A stretch of 47,128 nucleotides of DNA from Neorhizobium sp. JUb45. GTDB taxonomy: Bacteria; Pseudomonadota; Alphaproteobacteria; Rhizobiales; Rhizobiaceae. The stretch spans positions 1 through 47,128 of the forward strand of contig NZ_SLYW01000017.1 of assembly GCF_004343585.1 (NCBI RefSeq), written 5' to 3'. The notes under the pieces are model-generated. The model ran no database searches. It saw nothing but the letters and a program-made list of their open reading frames with translations, and was not told the origin of the DNA. Shown piece after piece: positions 26,139 to 34,616 of this stretch; within the stretch, counting starts at the first letter, position 1, and each line of letters starts with the position of its first letter. A program made the position numbers and the translations under genes.

Positions 26139-27045
26139 TGCGGGGATCCATGATATCGCGAAGCCCGTCGCCGAGCAGGTTGAAGGCAAGGCTGACGGTC
26201 AGGATCGCGATGCCCGGAACCGTCGTCAGCCACCATGCGTCGAGCAGATACTGTCGGCCGGATGCCGCCATTGCGCCCCACTCGGCCATCGGCGGCTGGG
26301 CGCCTAGCCCAAGAAAGCCGAGTCCGGCGGCTGTCAGGATGATGCTCGACATGTTGAGCGTGAGACGCACGATGATGGAGGGTGCGCAAAGCGGCACGAT
26401 ATGGCGCAACAGGATGCGTCCGGTGCCGGCGCCCTGCAGTTCTGCGGCGATGACGAAATCCGCATGACGGAAGGTCAGGGTTTCGGCACGCGCCAGACGC
26501 GCGATCGGCGGCCAGACGGTGAGCGCAATGGCGATGACCGCGTTTTCGATGCCGGGACCAAGTGCTGCCGAAAACGCCAGTGCGAGAACGAGGCTCGGGA
26601 AGGAGAGAAAGATATCGGTGATGCGCATCAGCACGACATCCACCCAGCCGCCGAGATAACCGGCAGTGGCGCCGATGACGAAGCCGATCGGTGCGACGAT
26701 GACGGTGACGAGGATAGTGATATAGAGCGTCGTGCGCGCCCCATAGATCAGCCTCGAGAAGACATCACGCCCGAACTCGTCGGTGCCGAACCAGTGCACT
26801 GAGGAGGGCGCCTGCAATGCGATGGCGAAATCCTGCGTGAAGGGATCATGGAAGGCGATGACAGGCGCCAGCGCCGCGACGACCACGAGCAGAAAGACGA
26901 CCGCAAAACCTGCGAACGCCAGAGGGTTTGCAAGAAGGCTCAGCCAGGCGAGATAGATGCTGTGCAGTCTGGCCTGACGCGCAGAGGTGAATTCCTCGCT
27001 GATCAGCCAGTCATGCAGATTTGAGAAAGTGCCGGACTTTGCCAT
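26131..27045 (-). CDS. ABC transporter permease (DppC/OppC type), system 2
   Basis: A 304-residue inner-membrane subunit: cytoplasmic N-terminus of ~40 residues, first helix (FAGFAVVFLLVVVAALAPVI), then the large periplasmic loop FHDPFTQDFAIALQAPSSVHWFGTDEFGRDVFSRLIYGAR, and five more helices. The ATPase-contact loop is VWPPIARLARAETLTFRHADFVIAAELQGAG. Its start directly abuts the stop of the DppB-type gene (TAAATG). Confidence 0.92.
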   Translation of the reverse strand: MAKSGTFSNLHDWLISEEFTSARQARLHSIYLAWLSLLANPLAFAGFAVVFLLVVVAALAPVIAFHDPFTQDFAIALQAPSSVHWFGTDEFGRDVFSRLIYGARTTLYITILVTVIVAPIGFVIGATAGYLGGWVDVVLMRITDIFLSFPSLVLALAFSAALGPGIENAVIAIALTVWPPIARLARAETLTFRHADFVIAAELQGAGTGRILLRHIVPLCAPSIIVRLTLNMSSIILTAAGLGFLGLGAQPPMAEWGAMAASGRQYLLDAWWLTTVPGIAILTVSLAFNLLGDGLRDIMDPRNG

Positions 27046-28107
27046 TTAGCGGGTCCTCGGATCGATGAAGCGGTAGACAATGTCGGAGAGCAGGTTGATG
27101 GCGATCGAAATGATGCCGATCAGAAGCACGCTGCCGAGCACGGCGTTCATGTCGGCGAAAAAGAGTGCCGAGGTGAGATAGGAGCCAAGGCCGGGCCAGG
27201 CGAAGACGGTTTCGATCAGCACCGTGCCGTCCAGCAGGCCGCAATAGGCAAGCGCGATAACGGTCAGGAGTTGGACTCGGATGTTGCGAAACGCATGCCG
27301 CCAGACGATCGGGCGTTGACCAAGGCCCTTGGCGCGCGCAGTCAGAATGTATTCCTGCCGCATCTGCTCGAGCATGAAGCTGCGCGTCATGCGGCTGAGA
27401 TAGGCCATCGACGCGTAGCCGAGGATGACGGCCGGGGCGATGATGTGATGCAGCGCACTGCGAAACACATCCCAATGACCACCAAGGGCGGAATCGATCA
27501 GGATGAAATTCGTGCGCGCCTGCACGATGCCCTCGTCATAGAGATAGATGCGGCCACCGGGTGGAATGGCGCCGAGATAAGCGTAAAAAACGAGAATGAC
27601 GATGGTGCCGAGCCAGAAGATCGGCGTCGAATAACCCAACAGCCCGACGACGCGGGCGACATGGTCGACCCATGTTCCCTTGCGCACGGCGGCAATCACC
27701 CCGAGCGGGATGCCAAGACCTGCGCCGATGATCGTTGCCAGCGTTGCCAGTTCGATCGTGGCCGGAAAGACGCGGGCGAGATCCTTCGAGACGGGCTGTT
27801 TGGTGATGATAGACTGGCCAAAATCCAGATGGACGACATCACTGAGATAACCGGCGAACTGGACATAGATCGGCCGGTCCAACCCCATTTCCTTGTAGAC
27901 GCGATCATAGGTGGCCTGATCCGCCTGATCGCCGATCACCGCGATGACGGGATCGGCGGGGACCATGCGGCCGACGGTGAAGGTGATCATCATCAGGCCC
28001 AGCAGGGTCGTCAGGATCACCACGAACGAGGTCACGACCTTGCCTGCAGCTTTTGGAAGCGCGGATTTTCTGGGCGCAGAGGTCTCTGAGGTCTGGATAA
28101 TGCTCAT
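27046..28107 (-). CDS. ABC transporter permease (DppB/OppB type), system 2
   Basis: A 353-residue inner-membrane subunit with the DppB hallmarks VGRMVPADPVIAVIGDQA after the first helix, AYLSRMTRSFMLEQMRQEYILTARAKGLG in the contact loop and VFAWPGLGSYL near the C-terminus. It follows the binding-protein gene after 26 nt and pairs with the adjacent DppC-type subunit. Confidence 0.92.
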   Translation of the reverse strand: MSIIQTSETSAPRKSALPKAAGKVVTSFVVILTTLLGLMMITFTVGRMVPADPVIAVIGDQADQATYDRVYKEMGLDRPIYVQFAGYLSDVVHLDFGQSIITKQPVSKDLARVFPATIELATLATIIGAGLGIPLGVIAAVRKGTWVDHVARVVGLLGYSTPIFWLGTIVILVFYAYLGAIPPGGRIYLYDEGIVQARTNFILIDSALGGHWDVFRSALHHIIAPAVILGYASMAYLSRMTRSFMLEQMRQEYILTARAKGLGQRPIVWRHAFRNIRVQLLTVIALAYCGLLDGTVLIETVFAWPGLGSYLTSALFFADMNAVLGSVLLIGIISIAINLLSDIVYRFIDPRTR

Positions 28108-28133
28108 GCCGCTATCCTTGAAATTTTATGAGG

Positions 28134-29726
28134 TCACTCGGACTTGGTCACTGTGTCCCAGCGGGTCAGCCATGTCGGGTGGCCGACATACCCCTTCACT
28201 TCGTTGCGAACCGCTTTCGGATCGGTGCGTTGGAAAGAGGTGACGAGTGCGGGGGAGGCGCGCAGATAGGCCTCGTTGATCCGTGCGTAAAGCGCGTCGC
28301 GTTTTTCCGCGTCGGTTTCATGCGCGGCCGCAATGACCATGTCCTGAATATCTTTGGGAACGTCCCAGGCGGATCGCCAGGCCACCAGTCCTGCCAGCTT
28401 CGAGTCGTCGGCATTGTTGGCATTGGTGGCGTAGGATTGCAGGACCGCATGCGGATCGGGCAGGCGCTCGCCGGTGCGCGACGAGAAAAGTTCGAACTGT
28501 CGGGCGCGAAATTTTCCGATCTGGTCGCCGATCTGCAGGTCGAGCTTGATGCCGGCCTTGGCGGCATTGTTCTGGAGCGAAATGCCGACTTCGGATTCCG
28601 GCGTGCCGGGCTGGGCGAAATAGACCTTCGAAAAGCCGTCGGGATAACCCGCTTCGGCCAGCAATTGCTTGGCCGTGTCGATATCAAGCTTGTACGGCAT
28701 CGCGTCCGACGCGCCGGGCAGGCCGGCCGGGATGATGGTCTGCTGTTTGGTGCCGTAATATTTCATCACGGAATTGGCCAGACCGTCATAATCGATGAGA
28801 TATCGGAACGCCTCGCGGACCTTGGGATTGGATAGGATCTCGTCCTTCTGGTTCAGTGCCAGATAATAAAATCCGAAGCCCGGTACCTTCTGGACGGTCA
28901 CCTTGCCGTCTCTCTCAAGACCGGCAAGGTCCGTCGATGACAGGCGGGTGGCAATGTCGACGTCGCCGGCGTCGATCTGCAGGCGCTGCGCCGACGATTC
29001 CGGCACGTGCCCCATATAGACGCGCCGCATTGCGGGCATGCCCTTCCAGTAATCCTTGAAGGCATCGGCGATCAGAAGCTGATTGGAGCGCCAGGTGACG
29101 AGTGAGTAGGGGCCGGAGCCCGCGTCTGCCGTCTGCAGGTAGTTGCGCGCCCAGTCGCCGTCCTTCTCCTTGGTGGCGAGAAACACGCTGTCGACGATGG
29201 AGGTCGAATAGCTGGCAAGGGAGTAGAGGATGAGATTGGGGTTCCAGACTTCCGGCGTCTGCAGCACCAGCGTGTGGTCGTCTTCCGCCCGGATCAGTTC
29301 ATCCACGTTTTTTGCCGAAAATCCCCATTGGCGAAGGTCCGTAGAGGGCGCGAGGCCCAGCTTGACCAGCCGATGCAGTGACCATTCGACATCGCGTGCC
29401 GTCACCGGATTGCCCGAATGGAAGGTCACGCCCTGCCGGATCTTGAAGGTGAAGGTCTTGCCATCCTCGGAGATCGTCCAGCTTTCCGCGAGGGATGGCT
29501 GGGGATCGGCGATGTTGTCGGGCGGCAGGGCGATAAGGCGGTCATAGAGGTTCGCAACCACCTCTGCCGCTTCCAGCTGATTGATCTCATGCGGGTCGAG
29601 GCCGCGCATCGTCGTCATCATGATCGCGATGACAAGCTCGTCCTTCGGTGTCGCTGCCATGGCGGCGGGACCGACGGCCGTTACGGTCATGGCGCACGCA
29701 AGCAGCGCACGTTTCAACATCTTCAT
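28134..29726 (-). CDS. ABC substrate-binding protein, peptide/oligosaccharide family 5, system 2
   Basis: The ATG at 29726 has GGGAGG just upstream and starts a Sec signal (MKMLKRALLACAMTVTAVGPAAMA); the longer frame adds 28 non-signal-like residues. The 530-residue protein has ADPQPSLAESWTISEDGKTFTFKIRQGVTFHSGNPVTARDVEWSLHR. The operon ends in a GH43 glycosidase, so pentose-containing oligosaccharides are the likely ligands even though the family was first known for peptides. First gene of its operon and divergent from the GntR gene at 29844. Confidence 0.9.
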   Translation of the reverse strand: MKMLKRALLACAMTVTAVGPAAMAATPKDELVIAIMMTTMRGLDPHEINQLEAAEVVANLYDRLIALPPDNIADPQPSLAESWTISEDGKTFTFKIRQGVTFHSGNPVTARDVEWSLHRLVKLGLAPSTDLRQWGFSAKNVDELIRAEDDHTLVLQTPEVWNPNLILYSLASYSTSIVDSVFLATKEKDGDWARNYLQTADAGSGPYSLVTWRSNQLLIADAFKDYWKGMPAMRRVYMGHVPESSAQRLQIDAGDVDIATRLSSTDLAGLERDGKVTVQKVPGFGFYYLALNQKDEILSNPKVREAFRYLIDYDGLANSVMKYYGTKQQTIIPAGLPGASDAMPYKLDIDTAKQLLAEAGYPDGFSKVYFAQPGTPESEVGISLQNNAAKAGIKLDLQIGDQIGKFRARQFELFSSRTGERLPDPHAVLQSYATNANNADDSKLAGLVAWRSAWDVPKDIQDMVIAAAHETDAEKRDALYARINEAYLRASPALVTSFQRTDPKAVRNEVKGYVGHPTWLTRWDTVTKSE

Positions 29727-29792
29727 ATCTACCTCCCAAGGCTCCTCAACCTCGCCATATCGAAATTTCAGTATCGACATGGATTTCAAATC

Positions 29793-29802
29793 TGATATAT
29801 CA
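29793..29802. promoter_or_regulatory. palindrome TGATATATCA, candidate GntR operator
   Basis: A perfect 10-bp palindrome centred in the 117-nt gap between the divergent transporter operon and the GntR gene. Symmetry extends outward: two unpaired or wobble positions on each side, then AAA on the left and TTT on the right. Location and symmetry suggest it is the operator shared by both directions. Confidence 0.5.
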
Positions 29803-29843
29803 AGTTTCACACAAATTGATCCTCGTCAACGGATTTTCGGAAA

Positions 29844-30569
29844 ATGACCGCTGCCAACCCCTCCGCCGCAAGCCCATCCGCTTCTGGCCAGGCCGAATTC
29901 GAAAAAATCGACGCCAGCTTCCAGATGACGGTGCGCGATCATGTTCATCGCGCCATGCGCAGTGCCATCATTTCGGGGCGTTTTCAGCCCGGCCAGAAAA
30001 TCAACGAACGTAATCTCGCCGAGCAGTTCGGGGTCAGCACGACGCCGATCAAGGAAGCCCTGCGCCAGCTCGAGACGGAAGGACTGGTGGAGGCGCTGCC
30101 GCGTCGCGGCGTGGTCATTCGCTTCAGCATGTCCTGGGCAGAGGAAATGATTCTTGCGCGCGCCGCGCTGGAATCGATGATCGCGCATCTGGCGGCAAAG
30201 CGTATCGATGAAAAAGGCAAGGCCGCGCTCTCGGTGATTGCCAATCGCATGAAGGAAGCAACCGCCTCCGGCGATGCCGACAGCCTGATTGCGCTCAACG
30301 AGACGTTTCACGATCACGTCCACAGAAGTTCGCAATGCGGCTATCTCGCCAAGCTGATCGAGCGGCAGCAGTTTTATGACGCCAGCATTCGCCGCGTCAT
30401 TCATCTCGATCCAACCGAACGGCAGAAGGCGCTGGACGAGCATGTTGCCATTGCCGAGGCGATTGCCGCAGGCGACGCCGACAAGGCGGAGCGGACCATG
30501 CGCGACCATGTCGTGCGATCCGGCGACACGTATCTGAGCATCGTTTTCAAGAAAAAGGGAGAGGTCTGA
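29844..30569 (+). CDS. GntR-family regulator, FCD subgroup
   Basis: A 241-residue regulator with a winged helix at ~35-85 (MRSAIISGRFQPGQKINERNLAEQFGVSTTPIKEALRQLETEGLVEALPRRGVVI) and an all-helical FCD domain. FCD ligands H in NETFHDHVH, H in DEHVAIAEAI and H in RDHVVRSG are visible; the usual acidic first ligand position reads Asn (LNETFH), as in several FCD proteins. It is followed one base later by the DHDPS-family gene and probably controls both its own operon and the divergent transporter-GH43 operon. Confidence 0.9.
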   Translation: MTAANPSAASPSASGQAEFEKIDASFQMTVRDHVHRAMRSAIISGRFQPGQKINERNLAEQFGVSTTPIKEALRQLETEGLVEALPRRGVVIRFSMSWAEEMILARAALESMIAHLAAKRIDEKGKAALSVIANRMKEATASGDADSLIALNETFHDHVHRSSQCGYLAKLIERQQFYDASIRRVIHLDPTERQKALDEHVAIAEAIAAGDADKAERTMRDHVVRSGDTYLSIVFKKKGEV

Positions 30570-30570
30570 C

Positions 30571-31491
30571 GTGAGTGATAAAATGAAAACCGTCAGGAAG
30601 GCGCTAACCGGAATTTCCGGTGTTCCGGTGACACCTTACAGGGGCGACGGCTCGATCGATGTTGCCAAGCTGAAGACGTTGATCAAGGGAATGGCGCAGG
30701 CGCGGGTGCACAACCTGATGGCCGCCGGCAACACGGGCGAATTTTTCACCCTGACCATGGATGAGGTGCGGGAGGTGCATGCCGCGACGATCGAGGCTGC
30801 GGATGGCAAGGCGCTGGTCAGCGCCGCTGTCGGCCGCTCGTTGACGGAAGCGAAGGCGCTTGCCAAGGATGCGATCGCCGCCGGTGCCGATGCGATCATG
30901 GGTCATCACCCGATGGATCCGTTTGCCGGTCCGTCCTATCAGGCCGGCTATTTCCTGGAACTGGCCGATTTTTCGACGGTTCCGGTCATTGCCTATGTCC
31001 GCAGCGACGGTTTTTCGGTCACCGATTTCCGAAAACTCGCCCTTCATCCCAATATTGCCGGCATCAAGTTCGCATCGCCGAACCTCATGCTTCTGTCGGA
31101 GGTCATTCGCTCCACGCAGGATGCGCCAGCCATCTGGGTCTGCGGTCTTGCCGAAGGATGGGCGCCGGCTTTCTACGCCATGGGCGCTCGCGGTTTCACA
31201 TCGGGCTTGGTCAACGTCTTTCCGGAACGCTCGCATGCCGTCCATCAGGCGCTAGAAGCGGGGGATTATGCCCGTGCGCGTGCCCTGATCGACGGCATTG
31301 CCGGTTTCGAGATGTTGCGCACCAAATACAATAACGGCGCCAATGTCACGGTCGTCAAGGAAGCGCTCGGCATGCTCGGCACTGATGTTGGGCCGGTGCG
31401 TCTTCCCGGCGTGGTCGCGCTCAACGACGAGGAGCGAAGCATTCTTCGCGGCATCGTCGATCGTGTCAAAGCCGAAGCGCTGGCTGCCTGA
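30571..31491 (+). CDS. DHDPS/NAL-family lyase acting on a 2-keto-3-deoxy sugar acid
   Basis: A 306-residue class I aldolase/dehydratase starting at GTG 30571, with AAGGGAGAGG just upstream. Schiff-base Lys K166 (AGIKFAS), the Tyr of the proton relay Y142 (VIAYVRSDG) and the G53-NTGE carboxylate-binding loop are all present. In context, between a GntR regulator and a sugar-acid dehydratase, it is more likely a 2-keto-3-deoxy-aldonate aldolase or dehydratase than a lysine-biosynthesis enzyme. It lies 13 nt before the dehydratase gene. Confidence 0.85.
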   Translation: MSDKMKTVRKALTGISGVPVTPYRGDGSIDVAKLKTLIKGMAQARVHNLMAAGNTGEFFTLTMDEVREVHAATIEAADGKALVSAAVGRSLTEAKALAKDAIAAGADAIMGHHPMDPFAGPSYQAGYFLELADFSTVPVIAYVRSDGFSVTDFRKLALHPNIAGIKFASPNLMLLSEVIRSTQDAPAIWVCGLAEGWAPAFYAMGARGFTSGLVNVFPERSHAVHQALEAGDYARARALIDGIAGFEMLRTKYNNGANVTVVKEALGMLGTDVGPVRLPGVVALNDEERSILRGIVDRVKAEALAA

Positions 31492-31504
31492 TCGGAGAAA
31501 TGAC

Positions 31505-32644
31505 GTGCATATTACCGGTATCAAGACCTACATGCAGCGCGTGGATGAGCGTCCGCGCCTTCTTCTGAAGATAGAGACGAGCGAAGGCATTTCCGGCTGG
31601 GGGGAATGTTACAATCACGGCCCCGACTGGGCGCTGCCGCCGCTTCTCGACTATCTTTTCCACCAGATCGAGGGAGAAGATCCGCGCCGGGTCGAATTCC
31701 TCGTGTTGAAACTCAATCAGCAATGCCGCTTTCCTCCCGGAGCCCTCGGTCTTGCCGCGATTTCCGCAATCGACCATGCCTTGTGGGATATCGCCGGCAA
31801 GGCTGCGGGGCTTCCCGTCTACATGTTGCTCGGCGGCAGCGTACGTGATCGCGTGCGGGTCTATTGCGGCGTCTATACCGCACCTGATCCCGAACAGGTG
31901 CTTGAGCAGACGCTGAAGCTCAATGCGGATTATGGCTATACCGCCTTCAAGCTTAGTCCCTACCGCCGCGACCTGCATTCAGGCCGCTGGGGTGAGCTGG
32001 TGAAGGAGACCGGCGACTGGTTCGGTCGCATCCGCGAGATCACGCCTTCGCATTTCGAATTCGCCTTCGATGCGCATGCCAAGATTTTTGAGCCCTACAA
32101 GGCCGTCCAGCTTGCCGCGGCCATAGCGCCGAATGATCCGATGTTCTACGAGGAGCCGATCCGCCCGGAACATATCCCGGCATGGAAGGAATTGAAGTCG
32201 AAGGTGAACGTGCCGCTCGCCACCGGCGAGTCGCTTTATAATCGCTTCGAATTCCTCAATCTGTTGACCCAGCAGGGCGCAGATATCATCCAGCCGGATA
32301 TCTGCGTGGTCGGCGGCGTGTCGGAAATGCGGCGTATTGCGACGATCGCAGAGGCCCACTACGTCACGGTCGCACCGCACAACCCGATGGGACCATTGGC
32401 GACTGCCGTCAATGTTCACTTCTGCGCGGCGCAGCCGAATTTCCATGTTCTGGAATTCAAGCCGCATGGCCACGCGCCCTGGGCACTCGACCCGTACATG
32501 CCGGTCGATGGTCATATGGAACTGCGTCCTGATCGCCTAGGCTGGGGTATCGAGGTCGATGAAAAGGTGCTCGAAAAGGACGATTATGTCCACTGGGAGC
32601 GTAAGGTCACCCGCAAGCCGGATGGCTCAACGGCGTATCCATAA
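31505..32644 (+). CDS. enolase-superfamily sugar-acid dehydratase (galactonate-dehydratase-like)
   Basis: Start chosen at GTG 31505 (VHITGIKTYMQRVDERPRLL; 379 residues) because GGAGA lies 6 nt upstream and the fold begins here; the longer frame overlaps the previous gene. Active-site residues resemble D-galactonate dehydratase: K149 (FKLSPY), D189-A-H191 (FAFDAHAK), E216/E217 (YEEPI), E242 (TGESL), D265 (QPDICVVGG) and H292 (APHNPMGP). It should dehydrate an aldonate to a 2-keto-3-deoxy acid, supplying the preceding lyase. The exact sugar is open; pentonates fit the neighbouring GH43 enzyme. Confidence 0.85.
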   Translation: MHITGIKTYMQRVDERPRLLLKIETSEGISGWGECYNHGPDWALPPLLDYLFHQIEGEDPRRVEFLVLKLNQQCRFPPGALGLAAISAIDHALWDIAGKAAGLPVYMLLGGSVRDRVRVYCGVYTAPDPEQVLEQTLKLNADYGYTAFKLSPYRRDLHSGRWGELVKETGDWFGRIREITPSHFEFAFDAHAKIFEPYKAVQLAAAIAPNDPMFYEEPIRPEHIPAWKELKSKVNVPLATGESLYNRFEFLNLLTQQGADIIQPDICVVGGVSEMRRIATIAEAHYVTVAPHNPMGPLATAVNVHFCAAQPNFHVLEFKPHGHAPWALDPYMPVDGHMELRPDRLGWGIEVDEKVLEKDDYVHWERKVTRKPDGSTAYP

Positions 32645-32659
32645 AGAGCCGAGAAGTCA

Positions 32660-32699
32660 CGGTTACCTCAGCGCCGAAAATCAGCGACTGAGGTAACCG
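32660..32699. terminator. strong hairpin after the dehydratase gene
   Basis: A 12-bp perfect stem (CGGTTACCTCAG and CTGAGGTAACCG) with an inner CGC/GCG pairing starts 16 nt past the stop of the dehydratase gene. It is followed by AAAAATCTG rather than a U-tract on the plus strand, so it may act as an mRNA-end-protecting structure or a U-poor terminator. It is the most stable structure I see in this gap. Confidence 0.55.
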
Positions 32700-32849
32700 A
32701 AAAATCTGATTGCCGCTGCTTAAACAAATACACCGTCTGATGGCCTTTGATATTCGACATTTTCCATAATGGAGCTTTGCGTTTCAACCGGGGGTTTACC
32801 ATCCAAAGAGACGCTTTCGCAGATGCTTAGCAGATCTGAGCCTTTGATC

Positions 32850-32876
32850 GACGGTTCGCATCCGCTCAAGAGCTTA
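32850..32876 (+). repeat. T-arm-like dispersed motif, copy C
   Basis: Third copy of the 27-nt motif, with GGTTCGCATCC then GCTCAAGAGCTTA. It ends 18 nt before the 3' end of the SGNH hydrolase gene, in a 250-nt gap that otherwise holds only the hairpin and one weak short frame. Confidence 0.55.
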
Positions 32877-32894
32877 GTGACGCCGGCTCGTGCC

Positions 32895-33521
32895 CTAATT
32901 AAGGAGACCTTGAACTCTCCTGATGGCTGATGACCAAACAGCGTATCCCGCCGCATTCATGTGGACTAGGTCGGGCAGATAATATCTGAACATCGGCAGG
33001 CAGTTCTCGCCAATCAGCCCGGTGCTGGCCTCGATCCATGTCGTGTTCTCGCGCTCCGTGCACCAGTCGCGGGCCAATTGATTGAACTCCGCGAATTCGT
33101 GGCGGTAGATCCAGCGTGCGGGGCTGTCCTTAATCGACAAAACGAATACCTCGGATTGCGGCAGCATCTCAGAAACTCGGTCGCGCAATCCCTTGAGATG
33201 CCGAAAGGTCGTCTGAGCCGTAAGGCCGTCGCTGGCTATGTCGTTTTCGCCGAAATAGAGCACGATTTTGCCCGGCTTGAGAGGTGCCAGAAGCTGGTCC
33301 AGATAATGGATGCCGGAGAGAAACGTGCCCCCGCCAAAACCCAGATTGACGACGTCGAGAGACCCGAGATCCTCCGCGATGGAATTCCAGATCCGGAAGG
33401 AAGATGACCCGTAGAAGGCGATCGGATCAGCGGGAAGGCCGAGCCGCTCCAGCCGTGCCAATACGGTGATGATATCGTTTTCGTGTCGGCTCGTGCAGAT
33501 GCTGGCGGGGAAATCGTACAT
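32895..33521 (-). CDS. SGNH/GDSL hydrolase, probable carbohydrate esterase
   Basis: I prefer the ATG at 33521 (208 residues, MYDFPASICTS). The SGNH blocks are clear: nucleophile Ser in IAFYGSSSFR, Gly in VVNLGFGGG, Asn in YFGENDIA and the Asp/His pair in DLVHMN. No signal peptide is seen, so it acts in the cytoplasm. Located 69 nt after dgoK on the same strand in an acid-sugar locus, it may remove acetyl or other acyl groups from imported sugars. The ester substrate is unknown. Confidence 0.8.
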   Translation of the reverse strand: MYDFPASICTSRHENDIITVLARLERLGLPADPIAFYGSSSFRIWNSIAEDLGSLDVVNLGFGGGTFLSGIHYLDQLLAPLKPGKIVLYFGENDIASDGLTAQTTFRHLKGLRDRVSEMLPQSEVFVLSIKDSPARWIYRHEFAEFNQLARDWCTERENTTWIEASTGLIGENCLPMFRYYLPDLVHMNAAGYAVWSSAIRRVQGLLN

Positions 33522-33590
33522 GTCGGTCCTCAAGCGAATGGTGGGGCAGCGCATTGCCGACCATTGCGACGTCGCGCTGCGCGCCAGGGT

Positions 33591-34499
33591 TCATGAACGC
33601 GTATGGCGCAGCACATCCATGGCGCCACGGGTCAGCACGTCGTCGGCGCCCATGACGATGGCCAGTCCGAACACTTCCGCAGCGATGACGTAAAGATCGT
33701 TCAACCCGTCATTGCCGACGATCGTCGCTTCGTCACCGGGCGAATACCAGCCGGATTCGCGCGCCTGCCGGAATTCCTGTCCGATCACCATGCCGTGGAC
33801 GTAGGAGCGCAGCTGATCGCCGGAGAGCTTGCCCGCAAGGCCGCCCGTTCGCGCCGAAAACAGCAGGGACAGCATGGCGCCGGAGTTCTTCGCTTCCTCG
33901 AGACCCCAGCGGTATGCTTGCGGATCGTTGACAACAGGCTGCGTCGCTCCGCGCGCGATGAACGAATGGTTCAGCAGCAGTGCAAAGATTTCGCCTGTCA
34001 CGAATGTCTGGAAGCCGTCGATCCGGCCTGCCTTGACCTTTGCCCATTTGCTGTGTGTTCCGGGGATGATCACCGTTGCATCGCAGTCCAGCCCATGACC
34101 CACGACCTGGGTTTCCTCGCCGCGCATCACGTCGGGGAAGGGGCGGCGCGCGGGATCGGTCAGCCCCGGCAGAAGCACCAGTTCCGAACCGTTCGGCAGA
34201 ACCATCCGAACCGTGCCGCGTGCAAGCTCTGCCGGACCGGCCGGGCAGGGCACATAGGGAATTTCGACCCAGCCATTGCGGCTGGTGATCATGCCAAGCG
34301 CGACGACCGGCGAGGCGCCGTGGGCGGAAAACCAGGGGTCAAGCGCTGTCATGAGTGCGGCCTCATGGTCGCCTTTTCCGAGCGACGAGATGCCCTGTGG
34401 CGTTTCCAGACTGTCGAGTTCTTCGCCGTCATTGCCGACGAGTACCGCTCTCAGCGACGCTGTTCCCCAGTCGACCACAATCGATGCTGCGTTTCCCAT
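33591..34499 (-). CDS. dgoK: 2-dehydro-3-deoxygalactonokinase
   Basis: Start at ATG 34499, with GGAGGAGG 8 nt upstream, gives 302 residues. The sequence matches the DgoK family along its length: ASIVVDWGTASLRAVLV at the N-terminus, GMITSRNGWVEIPYVPCPAG, VMRGEETQVVG and VIIPGTHSKWAKV. It phosphorylates 2-keto-3-deoxygalactonate at C6 with ATP. The aldolase DgoA, which would normally follow, is not in the window. Divergent from the plus-strand operon at 34617 and upstream of the SGNH gene. Confidence 0.92.
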   Translation of the reverse strand: MGNAASIVVDWGTASLRAVLVGNDGEELDSLETPQGISSLGKGDHEAALMTALDPWFSAHGASPVVALGMITSRNGWVEIPYVPCPAGPAELARGTVRMVLPNGSELVLLPGLTDPARRPFPDVMRGEETQVVGHGLDCDATVIIPGTHSKWAKVKAGRIDGFQTFVTGEIFALLLNHSFIARGATQPVVNDPQAYRWGLEEAKNSGAMLSLLFSARTGGLAGKLSGDQLRSYVHGMVIGQEFRQARESGWYSPGDEATIVGNDGLNDLYVIAAEVFGLAIVMGADDVLTRGAMDVLRHTRS

Positions 34500-34555
34500 G
34501 CAATAAGCCTCCTCCGCTCGTTTCATCTTGGGGCTTGTCATAAGGCGTCACTGCG

Positions 34556-34586
34556 TATAGTGTCAATCTGTGAGTTTATAGTGCCA
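34556..34586. promoter_or_regulatory. pair of direct repeats TATAGTGtCA/TATAGTGcCA in the divergent promoter
   Basis: Two near-identical 10-mers start at 34556 and 34577, exactly 21 nt (two helical turns) apart, in the gap between dgoK and the plus-strand operon. The first overlaps a possible -10 box; TTGTCA at 34535-34540 could be the -35. They are candidate binding sites for the IclR-type fusion protein encoded at the far end of the operon, but no experiment links them. Confidence 0.4.
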
Positions 34587-34616
34587 CGATATGATACTTT
34601 ATTGGGAGGTGAGGAA

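Noticed and set aside
32720..32956. 78-codon minus-strand frame downstream of the dehydratase operon
   Set aside because: No ribosome site or recognisable domain, and it overlaps the SGNH gene's 3' end in another frame.
33603..34616. Long plus-strand frame extending the DHDPS-family gene back across dgoK
   Set aside because: It is the antisense shadow of dgoK. A strong ribosome site precedes ATG 34617, and family similarity begins only there.
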